This document shows positions 19,445-27,201 of a stretch of DNA of 64,000 nt, one piece after another; position 1 is the stretch's first letter, and each line of letters begins with the position of its first letter. The stretch is taken from NCBI GenBank assembly GCA_019751875.1, contig JAIEMV010000004.1, positions 124,001 through 188,000 of the forward strand. Direction: 5' to 3'. Below the pieces are notes generated by a model, which saw only the letters and a program-made list of their open reading frames with translations, ran no database searches and had not been told where the DNA came from. This DNA is from Hyphomicrobium sp. (GTDB lineage Bacteria > Pseudomonadota > Alphaproteobacteria > Rhizobiales > Hyphomicrobiaceae). A program made the position numbers and the translations under genes.

Positions 19445-20578
19445 ATGCTCGAACCGCCCGCGCGCCTGTCGCGCCCTCGCGACCCTCGTGTCGACTTCTT
19501 TCGCGGTCTCGCGCTCATCTTCATTTTTGTCGACCATATCCCCGATAATACATGGGCTTATGGGACGCTGAAGAACTTCGGATTTGCGGACGCAAGCGAG
19601 GTTTTCGTGCTGCTGTCCGGCTACTCGGCCGCGCTGGCCTACGGTCTTGGGAGCGATAGCGGAGCCCTCGCGCCGTCCTTCCAGCGAGCGTTCAAGAGAG
19701 CCGGGCGCATCTATCTGTGGCACATCGCTATTCTGCTCGCTTCGGCGGTGATGCTGTACGGGGCCGCGCATGTGTTTCGCGATCCGGCCTACATTCACAA
19801 CATGTTCCTACAGCGCCTCGGAGACGAGCCGTTCGGCGCGGCGCTCGGCGTGATTTCGCTGACGTATCAGCCTAACCAGATGAACATCCTGCCGCTATAT
19901 GTGGTGCTGATGCTCTGGTTTCCGGTCATGTTGCTTTTATTCCGGCGCGGAGTGGTCCCAACGCTGGCGGTGTCTGCCACCATCTGGGCCGTGGCGAATT
20001 ATTTCAAAATCAATTTGCCGGTCAACACGCCGGGTGAAGGCTGGTTTTTCAATCCGTTCGCCTGGCAGTTGCTGTTCACAACGGGTGCTGCTGCGGCGGT
20101 TCTTGCGCGCAGCCATGAATTGATCAATCGTTCGGCCGTGCTGGCGATGGCTCTGTTCTATGTGTCTTTTTCATTTCTTTACGCGGCGCCGTGGGTCCCG
20201 ATTGCCTGGCTGCCCGACAATCCGCTCTTGCCCCCCAATCTGATCGGCACCGTGAGTAAGCCGGACCTCTCCGCTTGGCGTTTTCTGCATGTCCTGGCGC
20301 TCGCCTATGTGGCTGGATCGCTGATCCCGGTATCGGCCGTCTGGTTGCAGCGGCCAGTGGCGCGTGCGATCTCGCTGTGCGGACGGCATGCGCTGGAGAT
20401 ATTTGCGCTCGGCACCATTCTCTCCTTTGCCGGTTGGATCGTGCTGCGGCAGATCGGGACATCATGGGCGCTCGAACTTGTCGTAACGGCGGCGGGAATC
20501 GCTGCGATGGCGTATGCCGCGCGCATGCTCGCCGAGCGCAGATCCGTCCGGGACGCGACGACAGCGCCAGCCGGCTGA
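19445..20578 (+). CDS. opgC: OpgC-family membrane acyltransferase
   Basis: 377-residue polytopic membrane protein of the OpgC family, related to acyltransferase_3; members add succinyl groups to periplasmic or cyclic glucans. The signature is PRVDFFRGLALIFIFVDHIPDN near residue 14 and EVFVLLSGYSAALAYG, followed by about ten hydrophobic segments. Length agrees with OpgC (about 380). Its stop codon is immediately followed by the stop of the convergent metallo-hydrolase gene, with no base between. No glucan synthase gene is in the window, so substrate is inferred from family only. Confidence 0.85.
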   Translation: MLEPPARLSRPRDPRVDFFRGLALIFIFVDHIPDNTWAYGTLKNFGFADASEVFVLLSGYSAALAYGLGSDSGALAPSFQRAFKRAGRIYLWHIAILLASAVMLYGAAHVFRDPAYIHNMFLQRLGDEPFGAALGVISLTYQPNQMNILPLYVVLMLWFPVMLLLFRRGVVPTLAVSATIWAVANYFKINLPVNTPGEGWFFNPFAWQLLFTTGAAAAVLARSHELINRSAVLAMALFYVSFSFLYAAPWVPIAWLPDNPLLPPNLIGTVSKPDLSAWRFLHVLALAYVAGSLIPVSAVWLQRPVARAISLCGRHALEIFALGTILSFAGWIVLRQIGTSWALELVVTAAGIAAMAYAARMLAERRSVRDATTAPAG

Positions 20579-21457
20579 TCATAAAGCCAGGACCCGCTCG
20601 ACATTGCGGGCGTGGATTGGCTCGTAACCCTCCAGGTAGACGAGGGTACCGTCTTCCAGGTCCTGGCCGAGGAGATCACGAAGTGCGGTGGCGCGGAGAA
20701 CGGCATCGGTCTTCATGGCGAGCAGCAAGCGGATATAGCGCGCTGTCGCCTGGATCAGGCCGGCGTGATAGCCGCCCGAAGCTATGCGATCGGGGCAGCC
20801 GTGATTGGGCAGGATGTGAGTCGCTCCGAGTTTCGCCAGTCGATCGAGTTCGGGTAAATGGCGGGAGAGATTTTCCGGCTCGGCCACATACGTGACGCTG
20901 TCTTCCAGGGTGTCGCCAGCCAAAAGTAGCCGGGCTTGGGGGAGCCAGAGCACGACGCCGTCGTCGCTGTGAATGTCGAATTCGATGAGTTCGACGTCGG
21001 TATTGCCGATGCGGAGCGATAAGCGATCCTCGAAGGTGCGTGTCGGCATCACCAGAGGCGAGATGGCGGGTGGGCCGTCGTAGGTGCCGGTCTCGATCGC
21101 GTTGCGATGCCGAGCGAGATGTCCGGCGGTCTTCGCGCACGCGATAATCTCGCAATCGGAAAAGACCTCGTTACCGGCGATGTGGTCTAGGTGCCAGTGG
21201 CTTAGAACGACGGTGAACTTCGATACTCCGCGTGCACTCAATGCTTCGCGAATGGCAGTGGCGTGTGCGAGCGAAACGTGGGTGTCGTAAACCAGGGCCT
21301 CGGCGCCATCGACGATTGCGTAGCTGGCAATTCCCAGCGACAGGGCGCCGTCGTCCACCCAGTTGTCCTCTTGCGCGAAGCGATAGCCGGGCACGCGGCC
21401 ATCGTAGAAGGCCAGTATGTTTGGATGCGGTTCGAGGATGCGGAACTGGTCAAGCAT
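20579..21457 (-). CDS. Metallo-beta-lactamase-fold hydrolase
   Basis: 292-residue MBL-fold enzyme. The metal motif HWHLDH (HxHxDH) lies near residue 87, an ARLLLAGDTLEDS strand supplies the bridging Asp, and ILPNHGCPD supplies a late His. The remaining ligand is less clear: the position where a His usually follows the first motif reads CAKTAGHLARHR. It resembles glyoxalase II/quinoprotein-relay-type MBL proteins, but the substrate cannot be told. No signal peptide. It is back to back with the OpgC gene and begins 139 bases from the small ORF unit on the other strand. Confidence 0.82.
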   Translation of the reverse strand: MLDQFRILEPHPNILAFYDGRVPGYRFAQEDNWVDDGALSLGIASYAIVDGAEALVYDTHVSLAHATAIREALSARGVSKFTVVLSHWHLDHIAGNEVFSDCEIIACAKTAGHLARHRNAIETGTYDGPPAISPLVMPTRTFEDRLSLRIGNTDVELIEFDIHSDDGVVLWLPQARLLLAGDTLEDSVTYVAEPENLSRHLPELDRLAKLGATHILPNHGCPDRIASGGYHAGLIQATARYIRLLLAMKTDAVLRATALRDLLGQDLEDGTLVYLEGYEPIHARNVERVLAL

Positions 21458-21511
21458 GTGGTCAACCTAAGACGCTGAAGCGCCCCGTCAACCGATCCCA
21501 TACCATCAGCC

Positions 21512-21523
21512 TGTGACGTCACA
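21512..21523. promoter_or_regulatory. Perfect 12-bp palindrome TGTGACGTCACA
   Basis: An uninterrupted 12-bp palindrome lies in the divergent region between the metallo-hydrolase start (21457) and the small ORF (21596). Palindromes of the form TGTGA...TCACA are typical operators of CRP/FNR- or GntR-type regulators. No regulator gene is adjacent. Confidence 0.35.
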
Positions 21524-21579
21524 CGGCCTCTTTTCAAGCCCGGGCGAATGTGACAACGTGGCGGTATCGTTCAACAACT

Positions 21580-21594
21580 GAAAGGAGGTGATCC
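21580..21594 (+). promoter_or_regulatory. Extended Shine-Dalgarno, 15-nt complement of the 16S rRNA 3' end
   Basis: GAAAGGAGGTGATCC pairs without mismatch with GGATCACCTCCTTTC, the usual 3' end of alphaproteobacterial 16S rRNA. GGAGG is seven bases before the ATG at 21596. Normal Shine-Dalgarno sequences match only 4-8 bases, so this is exceptional and marks the following 25-codon ORF as a real translated unit or a ribosome-binding regulatory RNA. Confidence 0.7.
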
Positions 21595-21595
21595 G

Positions 21596-21673
21596 ATGTC
21601 GAGTGGGATCTTGAAGGCTGCGATGTCTGGATCGCAAGGGCTTTCGGCGGATTACCTTCCGCAAATCGCCTGA
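21596..21673 (+). CDS. 25-residue small protein or leader peptide with exceptional ribosome site
   Basis: The ORF begins MSSGILKAAMSGSQG and ends in PQIA before TGA at 21671. It is too short for usual gene finding but sits seven bases after a 15-nt perfect anti-Shine-Dalgarno match and is followed 53 bases later by a strong intrinsic terminator, so the whole unit (about 21580-21760) looks like an independent short transcript. The peptide has no transmembrane segment and no clear run of one amino acid that would suggest amino-acid attenuation. It could be a true small protein, or its translation could matter more than its product. I know of no assigned function. Confidence 0.55.
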   Translation: MSSGILKAAMSGSQGLSADYLPQIA

Positions 21674-21726
21674 CGCGCTGCGACGCTGGCGGGCCGATGC
21701 CCCCGGGAAATCGCACCGGTCTCACG

Positions 21727-21760
21727 GGGCCGCTCGGAAACGAGCGGCCCTTTGTGTTTT
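21727..21760 (+). terminator. Intrinsic terminator after the small ORF
   Basis: Perfect 9-bp stem GGGCCGCTC / GAGCGGCCC with a 6-base loop GGAAAC, followed by TTTGTGTTTT. It separates the small ORF unit from the membrane protein at 21815. Confidence 0.88.
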
Positions 21761-21814
21761 GTCATGCCCTTTGTCCGTTGAGGCGCTCGGGCAATTCGCG
21801 CTAGAACGCGCCCT

Positions 21815-22231
21815 ATGACCCATCAGCACTTCCAAAGCGGCCTGGTGTGCATTGCAGCTCTCGCGATCGCGCTTGCCGCCGTGCTCCGCATCGGCCTCGG
21901 CAGTCGGTGGTTCGAGTTCTACGGCTGGGCCACGGTTGCATTTGCAGCGGTGCCGTTCTTGACCCGGCTCTTGTGGAAGCGCTTACCGGAAGTGGGATGG
22001 AGTCGGTGGTGGAGCCTGCTGTTCGCGGTTCCTCTCTTGCTCGTTGCAACCATCCAAATTGCATTCTGGCACTTGTTTTTCTCTCAAGGCGCCACCAATC
22101 CGATGTTCGGAGTCGTTCGCGAAATGGTGCGGCCGTGGTTGGCGGCAGCCGAGCCCTTCGCTGTTGGGGCTTTTGCAGTAGTCTCCCTCTGGCTCATCAT
22201 CGCGGCGGCACGGAACAATGCCAGCGCCTAA
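21815..22231 (+). CDS. Small hypothetical membrane protein
   Basis: 138-residue protein with four predicted membrane helices: about residues 10-28, 36-52, 66-88 and 112-132. It has charged turns (RLLWKRLPEVGWSRWW) between helices 2 and 3. No enzymatic motif is visible and I do not recognise the family. It begins 55 bases after the intrinsic terminator and so needs its own promoter; no clear promoter is seen in the short gap. The bactofilin gene follows 120 bases later in the same direction. Confidence 0.65.
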   Translation: MTHQHFQSGLVCIAALAIALAAVLRIGLGSRWFEFYGWATVAFAAVPFLTRLLWKRLPEVGWSRWWSLLFAVPLLLVATIQIAFWHLFFSQGATNPMFGVVREMVRPWLAAAEPFAVGAFAVVSLWLIIAAARNNASA

Positions 22232-22351
22232 GGCGCGCCCAGGATGCAACAGGTGGCGATTATCCCTTCACTCTCCTCGACATATTTTCAACATCCGCGC
22301 ATGATGTGGGTGAGCGGAGGGCGTCGTCTTGCCAATAGGGAGTAATCATTC

Positions 22352-22882
22352 GTGTTCAGCCGTGGTCCCGGTTCCGAGAGTGCACCACCCAAGCCGCCCT
22401 CAATGCCCAGCATGAATGGCACCGGAGCGCCCGCCGCGGCGGCGCCGCGCCCTGCAGGATCGCCATTCGAGCGCTCCGCATCCGGCGATGGCATGTCGGT
22501 CATAGGCACCGACCTCACCATCATGGGCGAGAAGATCACGATTATTTCGCAGAACAAGCTGACCATAGACGGTGACGTGCACGGCGATATTCATGGCCGG
22601 CAGGTGGTCGTTGGCGAAGAAGGCTCGGTGGTCGGTACGGTCAACGCAGAGGCGATCGAAGTTCGGGGCGGCGTCAAAGGCGCCATCCGAGCGGCCACTG
22701 TGACCCTCCATCCGACAGCGCAGGTGGAGGGTGACATTACGCACCAGACCCTCTCCATTTCCGAAGGCGCGCAATTCGACGGACGCGTGCGCCGGGCTAA
22801 AGATCCGGGTGATTTGAAACCAAATCTCGACGTATCAGCTTTCGAAGAAATTCGCATGCAGGCCCTTTCGACCGGAGGCTGA
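22352..22882 (+). CDS. Bactofilin (polymer-forming cytoskeletal protein)
   Basis: 176-residue bactofilin. A Pro/Ala-rich tail of about 45 residues precedes the right-handed beta-helix core (roughly residues 48-150) built from short repeats such as LTIDGDVHGDIHG, VVVGEEGSVVGTV, AIEVRGGVKGAI. Bactofilins polymerise without nucleotide beneath the membrane and scaffold cell-wall enzymes, stalks or polar structures. Hyphomicrobium relatives bud from a hypha, so a morphogenetic role is attractive but not shown. Start is GTG 22352, with AGGGA about 11 bases upstream. A terminator follows at 22910. A second, shorter bactofilin lies at 55.5 kb. Confidence 0.88.
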   Translation: MFSRGPGSESAPPKPPSMPSMNGTGAPAAAAPRPAGSPFERSASGDGMSVIGTDLTIMGEKITIISQNKLTIDGDVHGDIHGRQVVVGEEGSVVGTVNAEAIEVRGGVKGAIRAATVTLHPTAQVEGDITHQTLSISEGAQFDGRVRRAKDPGDLKPNLDVSAFEEIRMQALSTGG

Positions 22883-22909
22883 CGCCGCCATGGCATCGCC
22901 CAAGGCATC

Positions 22910-22945
22910 AGGCTCCGGGACCACGCGGTTCCGGAGCCTTTCTTT
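22910..22945 (+). terminator. Intrinsic terminator after the bactofilin gene
   Basis: Perfect 9-bp stem AGGCTCCGG / CCGGAGCCT with a 12-base loop, followed by TTCTTTG. It starts 28 bases after the bactofilin stop. The longest reading frame of the next gene begins at 22890, before this hairpin, which argues for a later start for that gene. Confidence 0.82.
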
Positions 22946-22985
22946 GTCAACCGCACCTTTCAATGCATCAGGTGGCGGCAGCGTT

Positions 22986-23618
22986 GTGCTGCTGACGGGG
23001 TTCGGGCGGTTCCCCGGTGTTGCGCGCAACGCATCGGCCGATCTCGCGTCGGAACTGGCGCATCGCGCATCGCTGCGGCACAGCCATCTTCGCTTCGTTG
23101 CGGATGTGCTGCCGGTCGACTGGAGGGAAGCGCCCGTGCGTCTCACGGAGCTTCTCAATCGACATCGTCCGGCGGTGGCACTGCACTTTGGAGTATCGGC
23201 GCGCGCGACCGGCTTCGTCATTGAGACGCATGCCTACAACGTGACGAAGGACATACCGGACGAATGCGGGCTGCTCGCGGCAAGGGATAACCTGATTGCC
23301 GGCGACCGGCCACGGCGTTCGGCGACGATTCCGGTGCGCGGAATCGTGCGGGCACTCCACGCGGCGGGCTATCCGGCGGAGCTTTCATCGGACCCGGGGC
23401 GTTACCTCTGCAATGCCGTCTTGTTTCATTCGCTGCGCTATGCGAGTCGGGTGGTACCCAGGATGCGAAGCGGCTTCATACACATTCCCGCCACGCTCGA
23501 ACCTGGAACACCGGGTGAGCCGTCGCTCATCGGCTGGACTCATGCCTTCGAAGGTGGTCTGCGGGTGATGGATGTTTGCGTTGCCCCATTGCATGCACGC
23601 GCGGCTACCCTATTTTAG
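22986..23618 (+). CDS. Pyroglutamyl-peptidase-like protein (peptidase C15 family)
   Basis: About 210 residues related to pyrrolidone-carboxylate peptidase, which removes N-terminal pyroglutamate. The N-terminal LLTGFGRFPGVARN matches the family start, FVIETHAYN carries the Glu region, RYLCNAVLFHSL has the nucleophilic Cys and SGFIHIP the His. I place the start at GTG 22986 because it gives the normal family length and N-terminus, while the longer frame from ATG 22890 would run through the bactofilin terminator hairpin and add 32 low-complexity residues. The start is not certain. The family match is clear but residues around the Cys differ from the classical enzyme, so substrate is less certain. 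Confidence 0.78.
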   Translation: MLLTGFGRFPGVARNASADLASELAHRASLRHSHLRFVADVLPVDWREAPVRLTELLNRHRPAVALHFGVSARATGFVIETHAYNVTKDIPDECGLLAARDNLIAGDRPRRSATIPVRGIVRALHAAGYPAELSSDPGRYLCNAVLFHSLRYASRVVPRMRSGFIHIPATLEPGTPGEPSLIGWTHAFEGGLRVMDVCVAPLHARAATLF

Positions 23619-23682
23619 TGGAGTTGCCGGCTGGTCTTCTCATGTGCGCGTCCCCGGTTCCCGACCAGGAGAAACCGCGCCC

Positions 23683-24216
23683 ATGTCCCCTGCCCAGCGC
23701 CGCCGCGCAGCTTACAGCTACCGCAGGAGCGCCTCGATGTTTGCCACCGTGCTGATGTCGGCCGGGCTCGTCCTCGCGCTGATCGGCGCAATCGGCAGCT
23801 GGCGCGGATACGTCACACAATCCTGGCCGACAACAACGGCGACGCTCGTCACGAACACGCTCGAGACGATAGAGGAAACCACCACGATCCCGATGACCGA
23901 CCGCCTCCGCGGTGGAATCACCGAAGCCGTCGAGACCGAGGTGCTGGCGCTCAGCTATCGCTACAGCGTTGATGGCTTGGCCTTCGAGGGCCACAAGTTG
24001 GAACCGTGGGACTTCGGCTTGCCGGGCAAGGCCAAGGCGCGGGACATCGCAGCGCTTGGGTCCGGTGGCACGCATCCCGTGGCCTATGATCCGCGCGATC
24101 CTCGCCGGGCTTACCTTATGCCCGGGCCGAGCACGACATCTCTGACACTCGTGACCATTGGCGCAGTGCTCATGGCCGCTGGTTTTCTCATGGGACGCAT
24201 TCTGCGCCGCGCATGA
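23683..24216 (+). CDS. DUF3592 membrane protein
   Basis: 177-residue protein with two membrane helices flanking an extracytoplasmic beta domain: helix 1 at about 20-40 (MFATVLMSAGLVLALIGAI) and helix 2 at about 152-172. The domain between them (WPTTTATLVTNTLE ... LSYRYSVDGLAFEGHKL ... VAYDPRDPRRAYL) fits DUF3592, whose function is unknown. ATG 23683 is chosen because AGGAG lies 11 bases upstream; the longer frame from 23572 overlaps the previous gene. A palindromic tandem repeat follows the stop and lies between this gene and the convergent CoA-transferase gene. Confidence 0.8.
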   Translation: MSPAQRRRAAYSYRRSASMFATVLMSAGLVLALIGAIGSWRGYVTQSWPTTTATLVTNTLETIEETTTIPMTDRLRGGITEAVETEVLALSYRYSVDGLAFEGHKLEPWDFGLPGKAKARDIAALGSGGTHPVAYDPRDPRRAYLMPGPSTTSLTLVTIGAVLMAAGFLMGRILRRA

Positions 24217-24340
24217 TGTGCGCTGAGCGACTCCGCTATCGCGGAGCCGGCCCTGTCGAGGATGTGCGCAGCGACTCCGCTATCGCGGAGCCGGCCCTGT
24301 CGAGGATGTGCGCAGCGACTCCGCTATCGCGGAGCCGGCC
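24211..24340. repeat. Three tandem 44-bp palindromic repeats between convergent genes
   Basis: Three nearly identical units begin at 24227, 24271 and 24315, each 44 bases apart; the last is truncated after 26 bases and a partial copy (GATGTGCGCTGA) precedes the first. Each unit contains the hairpin CTCCGC-TATC-GCGGAG followed by CCGGCC and a GATGTGCGCA segment. The core GCGACTCC...GGAGCCGGCC is shared with the repeat pair at 39.9 kb. No spacers are present, so it is not a CRISPR. The position, 10-145 bases after one stop and just before the other, suggests a REP-like element or a bidirectional terminator. Confidence 0.85.
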
Positions 24341-24360
24341 GCTGCGCGTGGAGCGTGGAC

Positions 24361-26313
24361 CTACTCGGCCGCCTGGTCTTCGAGGAAGGCGTGAGCATCT
24401 TCCTTGCGCTCAAAGATATGCGGAGCAAGACCGCGCTTGGACAAGGCTTCCTGCATTTTCAAACGCATGAAGGCCGACGTCGTGTAGCGCGTCGTGGTCA
24501 GGTAATGGTCGTCCATCATGTATTGGATCATCTCGGCGTAATCGTCGTAGAGATCCTCGGCGATGCGGCAGCCGTCGTGGTTCACCACCGAGTTGACGCG
24601 GCGGCCGGCGGCGACGCAGGCGGCAACGAGTGTTTTACGCAGATCGTCAATGTCGGACTTCTTGCGTACGCTCCACCCTTCGAGATTGACGAAGAGTATG
24701 TTGCGGTCGCTGTCGTAGCTGACGCGCTCCGATAGCTTGAGGTTCAGCAACTCCGAGAGCAGTTCCATCGGATCATCGACAAAGATGCGGCGGTCCATGG
24801 GCATCGGCTTGTTGATGATCGGCTTGAAGTCCATGTGGGCAAGGATGTGCTTTTCTATATCGATACCAGGGGCGACTTCGATCAGTTCGAGTCCGCCGGG
24901 CGTCAACTGGAACACGCAGCGTTCTGTGACGTAGATGACTGGCTGGGATTTGCGGCTCGCGTAGGGGCCGGAGAACGTGATCTGCTCGACGTTGTTGACG
25001 AATTTTCGCGAGCGGCCTTCCTTCACGATCTTGAGCTTGCCGTAGTGGATTTCAACTTCGAGGCCTCCGGCGGTGAAGGTGCCGGCGAAGACGACGGCGC
25101 GGGCGTTCTGCGAAATGTCGATGAAGCCGCCGCAGCCATTGAGGCGCCCGCCGAACTTCGACGTGTTGACATTGCCGAACTGATCGCATTCGGCCATGCC
25201 CAGGCAGGTGAGGTCCAGGCCGCGGCCGTGGTAGAAGTCGAACATCTGGTTCTGATCGATGATCGCATGGGCGTTCGCTGACGCGCCGAAGCTCGATCCG
25301 CCGGCGAGGACGCCGCCAATGGCGCCGGCTTCCGTCGTCATGGTGATGTAGGGCGTGACGCGCTCTTCGGCTGCGACGGCTGCAACGCCGTCGGGTGCGC
25401 CGACGCCGAGGTTGATGACGCCGTTGGGCGGGAGTTCGAAAGCGGCGCGGCGGGCGATGATCTTACGCTCGTCGAGATCCATCTTCGGCATCGCATCGAC
25501 AGGGATCCGGATTTCGCCGGAGAGCGCCGGATTGTACATGACGCCGTAGTTCATGCGATGCATCTCGGGCTGTTCAGCCACGACGACGCAATCCACGAGA
25601 ATGCCCGGTACACGCACGTCCTTCGGCTTGATCGAGCCCTGCTCGACAATGCGCTCCACCTGCGCAATCACGACGCCGCCATTGTTGTGAGCAGCCATAG
25701 CCTGGGCGAGTACGTCGAGCGTAAGGCACTCCTTCTCCATCGAGAGGTTGCCGGACGGATCAGCGCTTGTTGCGCGAATGAGGGCCACGTCGATTGGTGT
25801 TGCCTTGTAGAACAGCCACTCTTCGCCTTCGACTTCCACGTGCTTGACGATATCTTCCTTCGTCACCTCGTTGACCTTGCCGCCGCCGAGGCGCGGATCG
25901 ACATAGGTGTGCAGGCCCACCTTGGTGAAAAGGCCGGGCGAGCCGGCGGCGCACGAGCGATACAATTTCGAGATGACACCCTGGGGTAGGTTATAGCCCG
26001 TGATCTTATTTTCCTGCGCGGCCTGCGCGACTTTCGGCATGCGGCCGAAGTTGGCGGCGATGACGCGCGAGAGAAGGCCTTCGTGATGAAGACGGCCAGT
26101 GCCGAGGCCTTTGCTATCACCGGCGCCGGCACACATGATGAGCGTGCAGCCCTTGGGCGCTTTGGTTTCGACGTAACGCTTTTCAAGTGCGGCGTGGAGA
26201 GCCTCGGGGATGCAACTCTGGACGAAGCCCGTGGTGCAGATCACATCACCGTCCTTGACCAGCGCAATGGCCTGCTCGGCGGAAATGACTTTGTTCTTCG
26301 CTCTGGCTTCCAT
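24361..26313 (-). CDS. Fused family I CoA-transferase (acetate/3-ketoacid or propionate type)
   Basis: 650-residue CoA-transferase in which the alpha and beta halves are joined, as in YdiF/propionate CoA-transferase. The beta-half signature EAGAIGG (EXGXXGG) gives the catalytic Glu328, which forms the glutamyl-CoA thioester. Typical enzymes have about 520-530 residues; this one carries about 120 extra C-terminal residues (roughly 530-650), with a strand-helix pattern around ILFVNLEGW and VNSVVNHDG that I do not recognise with certainty. ATG 26313 is chosen; the open frame to 26616 has no coding character. It could move CoA between acetate, acetoacetate or hydroxybutyrate and so connect to PHB turnover, but the substrate is inferred only. 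Confidence 0.88.
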   Translation of the reverse strand: MEARAKNKVISAEQAIALVKDGDVICTTGFVQSCIPEALHAALEKRYVETKAPKGCTLIMCAGAGDSKGLGTGRLHHEGLLSRVIAANFGRMPKVAQAAQENKITGYNLPQGVISKLYRSCAAGSPGLFTKVGLHTYVDPRLGGGKVNEVTKEDIVKHVEVEGEEWLFYKATPIDVALIRATSADPSGNLSMEKECLTLDVLAQAMAAHNNGGVVIAQVERIVEQGSIKPKDVRVPGILVDCVVVAEQPEMHRMNYGVMYNPALSGEIRIPVDAMPKMDLDERKIIARRAAFELPPNGVINLGVGAPDGVAAVAAEERVTPYITMTTEAGAIGGVLAGGSSFGASANAHAIIDQNQMFDFYHGRGLDLTCLGMAECDQFGNVNTSKFGGRLNGCGGFIDISQNARAVVFAGTFTAGGLEVEIHYGKLKIVKEGRSRKFVNNVEQITFSGPYASRKSQPVIYVTERCVFQLTPGGLELIEVAPGIDIEKHILAHMDFKPIINKPMPMDRRIFVDDPMELLSELLNLKLSERVSYDSDRNILFVNLEGWSVRKKSDIDDLRKTLVAACVAAGRRVNSVVNHDGCRIAEDLYDDYAEMIQYMMDDHYLTTTRYTTSAFMRLKMQEALSKRGLAPHIFERKEDAHAFLEDQAAE

Positions 26314-26614
26314 GGATGCGGGGTCTCCCAATGGTCTTTTTCCGGTTCGGGGCGTGCCGCCCCGTCCGCTGTCGTTTTGGCAAGTGAATGGATCATACTT
26401 TCGGCGAAGATACATACCTTCAGTCTGAGGTGGGCGTCCTACTCCGCTGGGTAGAACCTGCCTATCCGTAGGGCGCGGCGGTCGCGCGCAGGCCTGATTT
26501 ATGTGCGCTGCAACATCGGGCGGCGCCTCAAACAACGGCCGCATTCCCTCCGCATCATCGACGGCTTGGACGTTGTCGAGGCTTGGCTCGAACCCTGGAG
26601 GAGAACCCGCAGCC
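26314..26614. other. Divergent intergenic region of 301 bp
   Basis: Region between the CoA-transferase and a secreted protein on the other strand. It contains a perfect 6-bp hairpin CGGGGC-GTGCC-GCCCCG at 26348-26364 in the CoA-transferase leader and a relatively AT-rich patch near 26380-26420 that may hold the promoter(s). Reading frames that extend into it on both strands have no coding character. I see no other feature. Confidence 0.5.
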
Positions 26615-27088
26615 ATGCAGTCCCGCGCTCAAAAGATGATTACCACCGGGCTGGCGATTGCCTTCTTCGCGGTGCCGGCCCATGCCACCTCGTTTCAGGA
26701 TCTCACCGGCACGTGGCGCGGCGTCGGGCGCGTTCAGCTGCTCTCCGGTCAGTCGGAGGCCTTGAGTTGCAAAGCCTACTTTACATCCAAGGATGCCGGG
26801 GCCGGCCTCGGTATTGCGCTCGCGTGTGCGAGTGCCTCGAACAAGATCGACCTGCGGGCCGGCCTGAGCCAAGCGGGACAAGTCATATCGGGGTCGTGGG
26901 AAGAGCGGTCGTTCAACTCGACCGGGTCTGTGAGCGGCACGTTTTCCAATGAGCGCATCGAGCTGACCATCGACGGGACCATTAAGGCGACCATGTCGAT
27001 TGCGCTCGAGGGCAAGAGCCAGCTGATCTCGATCGCCACGGACGGCCAGGGATTCCGGTCTGTGGACCTGGAACTGGAACGCAGCTAG
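26615..27088 (+). CDS. Small secreted hypothetical protein
   Basis: 157-residue protein with a clear signal peptide (MQSRAQKMITTGLAIAFFAVPAHA) and a predicted all-beta mature part beginning FQDLTGTWRGVGRV, which recalls lipocalin-like or META-type beta-barrels of the periplasm. One pair of Cys (LSCKAYF and LACAS) may form a disulfide. ATG 26615 is preceded by GGAGGAG 11 bases upstream, which rules out the longer frame from 26501. No reaction can be assigned. Confidence 0.72.
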   Translation: MQSRAQKMITTGLAIAFFAVPAHATSFQDLTGTWRGVGRVQLLSGQSEALSCKAYFTSKDAGAGLGIALACASASNKIDLRAGLSQAGQVISGSWEERSFNSTGSVSGTFSNERIELTIDGTIKATMSIALEGKSQLISIATDGQGFRSVDLELERS

Positions 27089-27201
27089 CTGGACAGCGCG
27101 GCGCCGAGGACACGCTTTTTCCAACAGATTCATGGTAACGCTTGGGGTGTTGTGCGCGCTGTCACTCTATTTGGCGCGCCGCTTCCTGTGGGAGACTGTG
27201 A

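Noticed and set aside
24211-24340. CRISPR array
   Set aside because: Units are directly tandem with a 44-base period and no variable spacers, and no cas genes are present.
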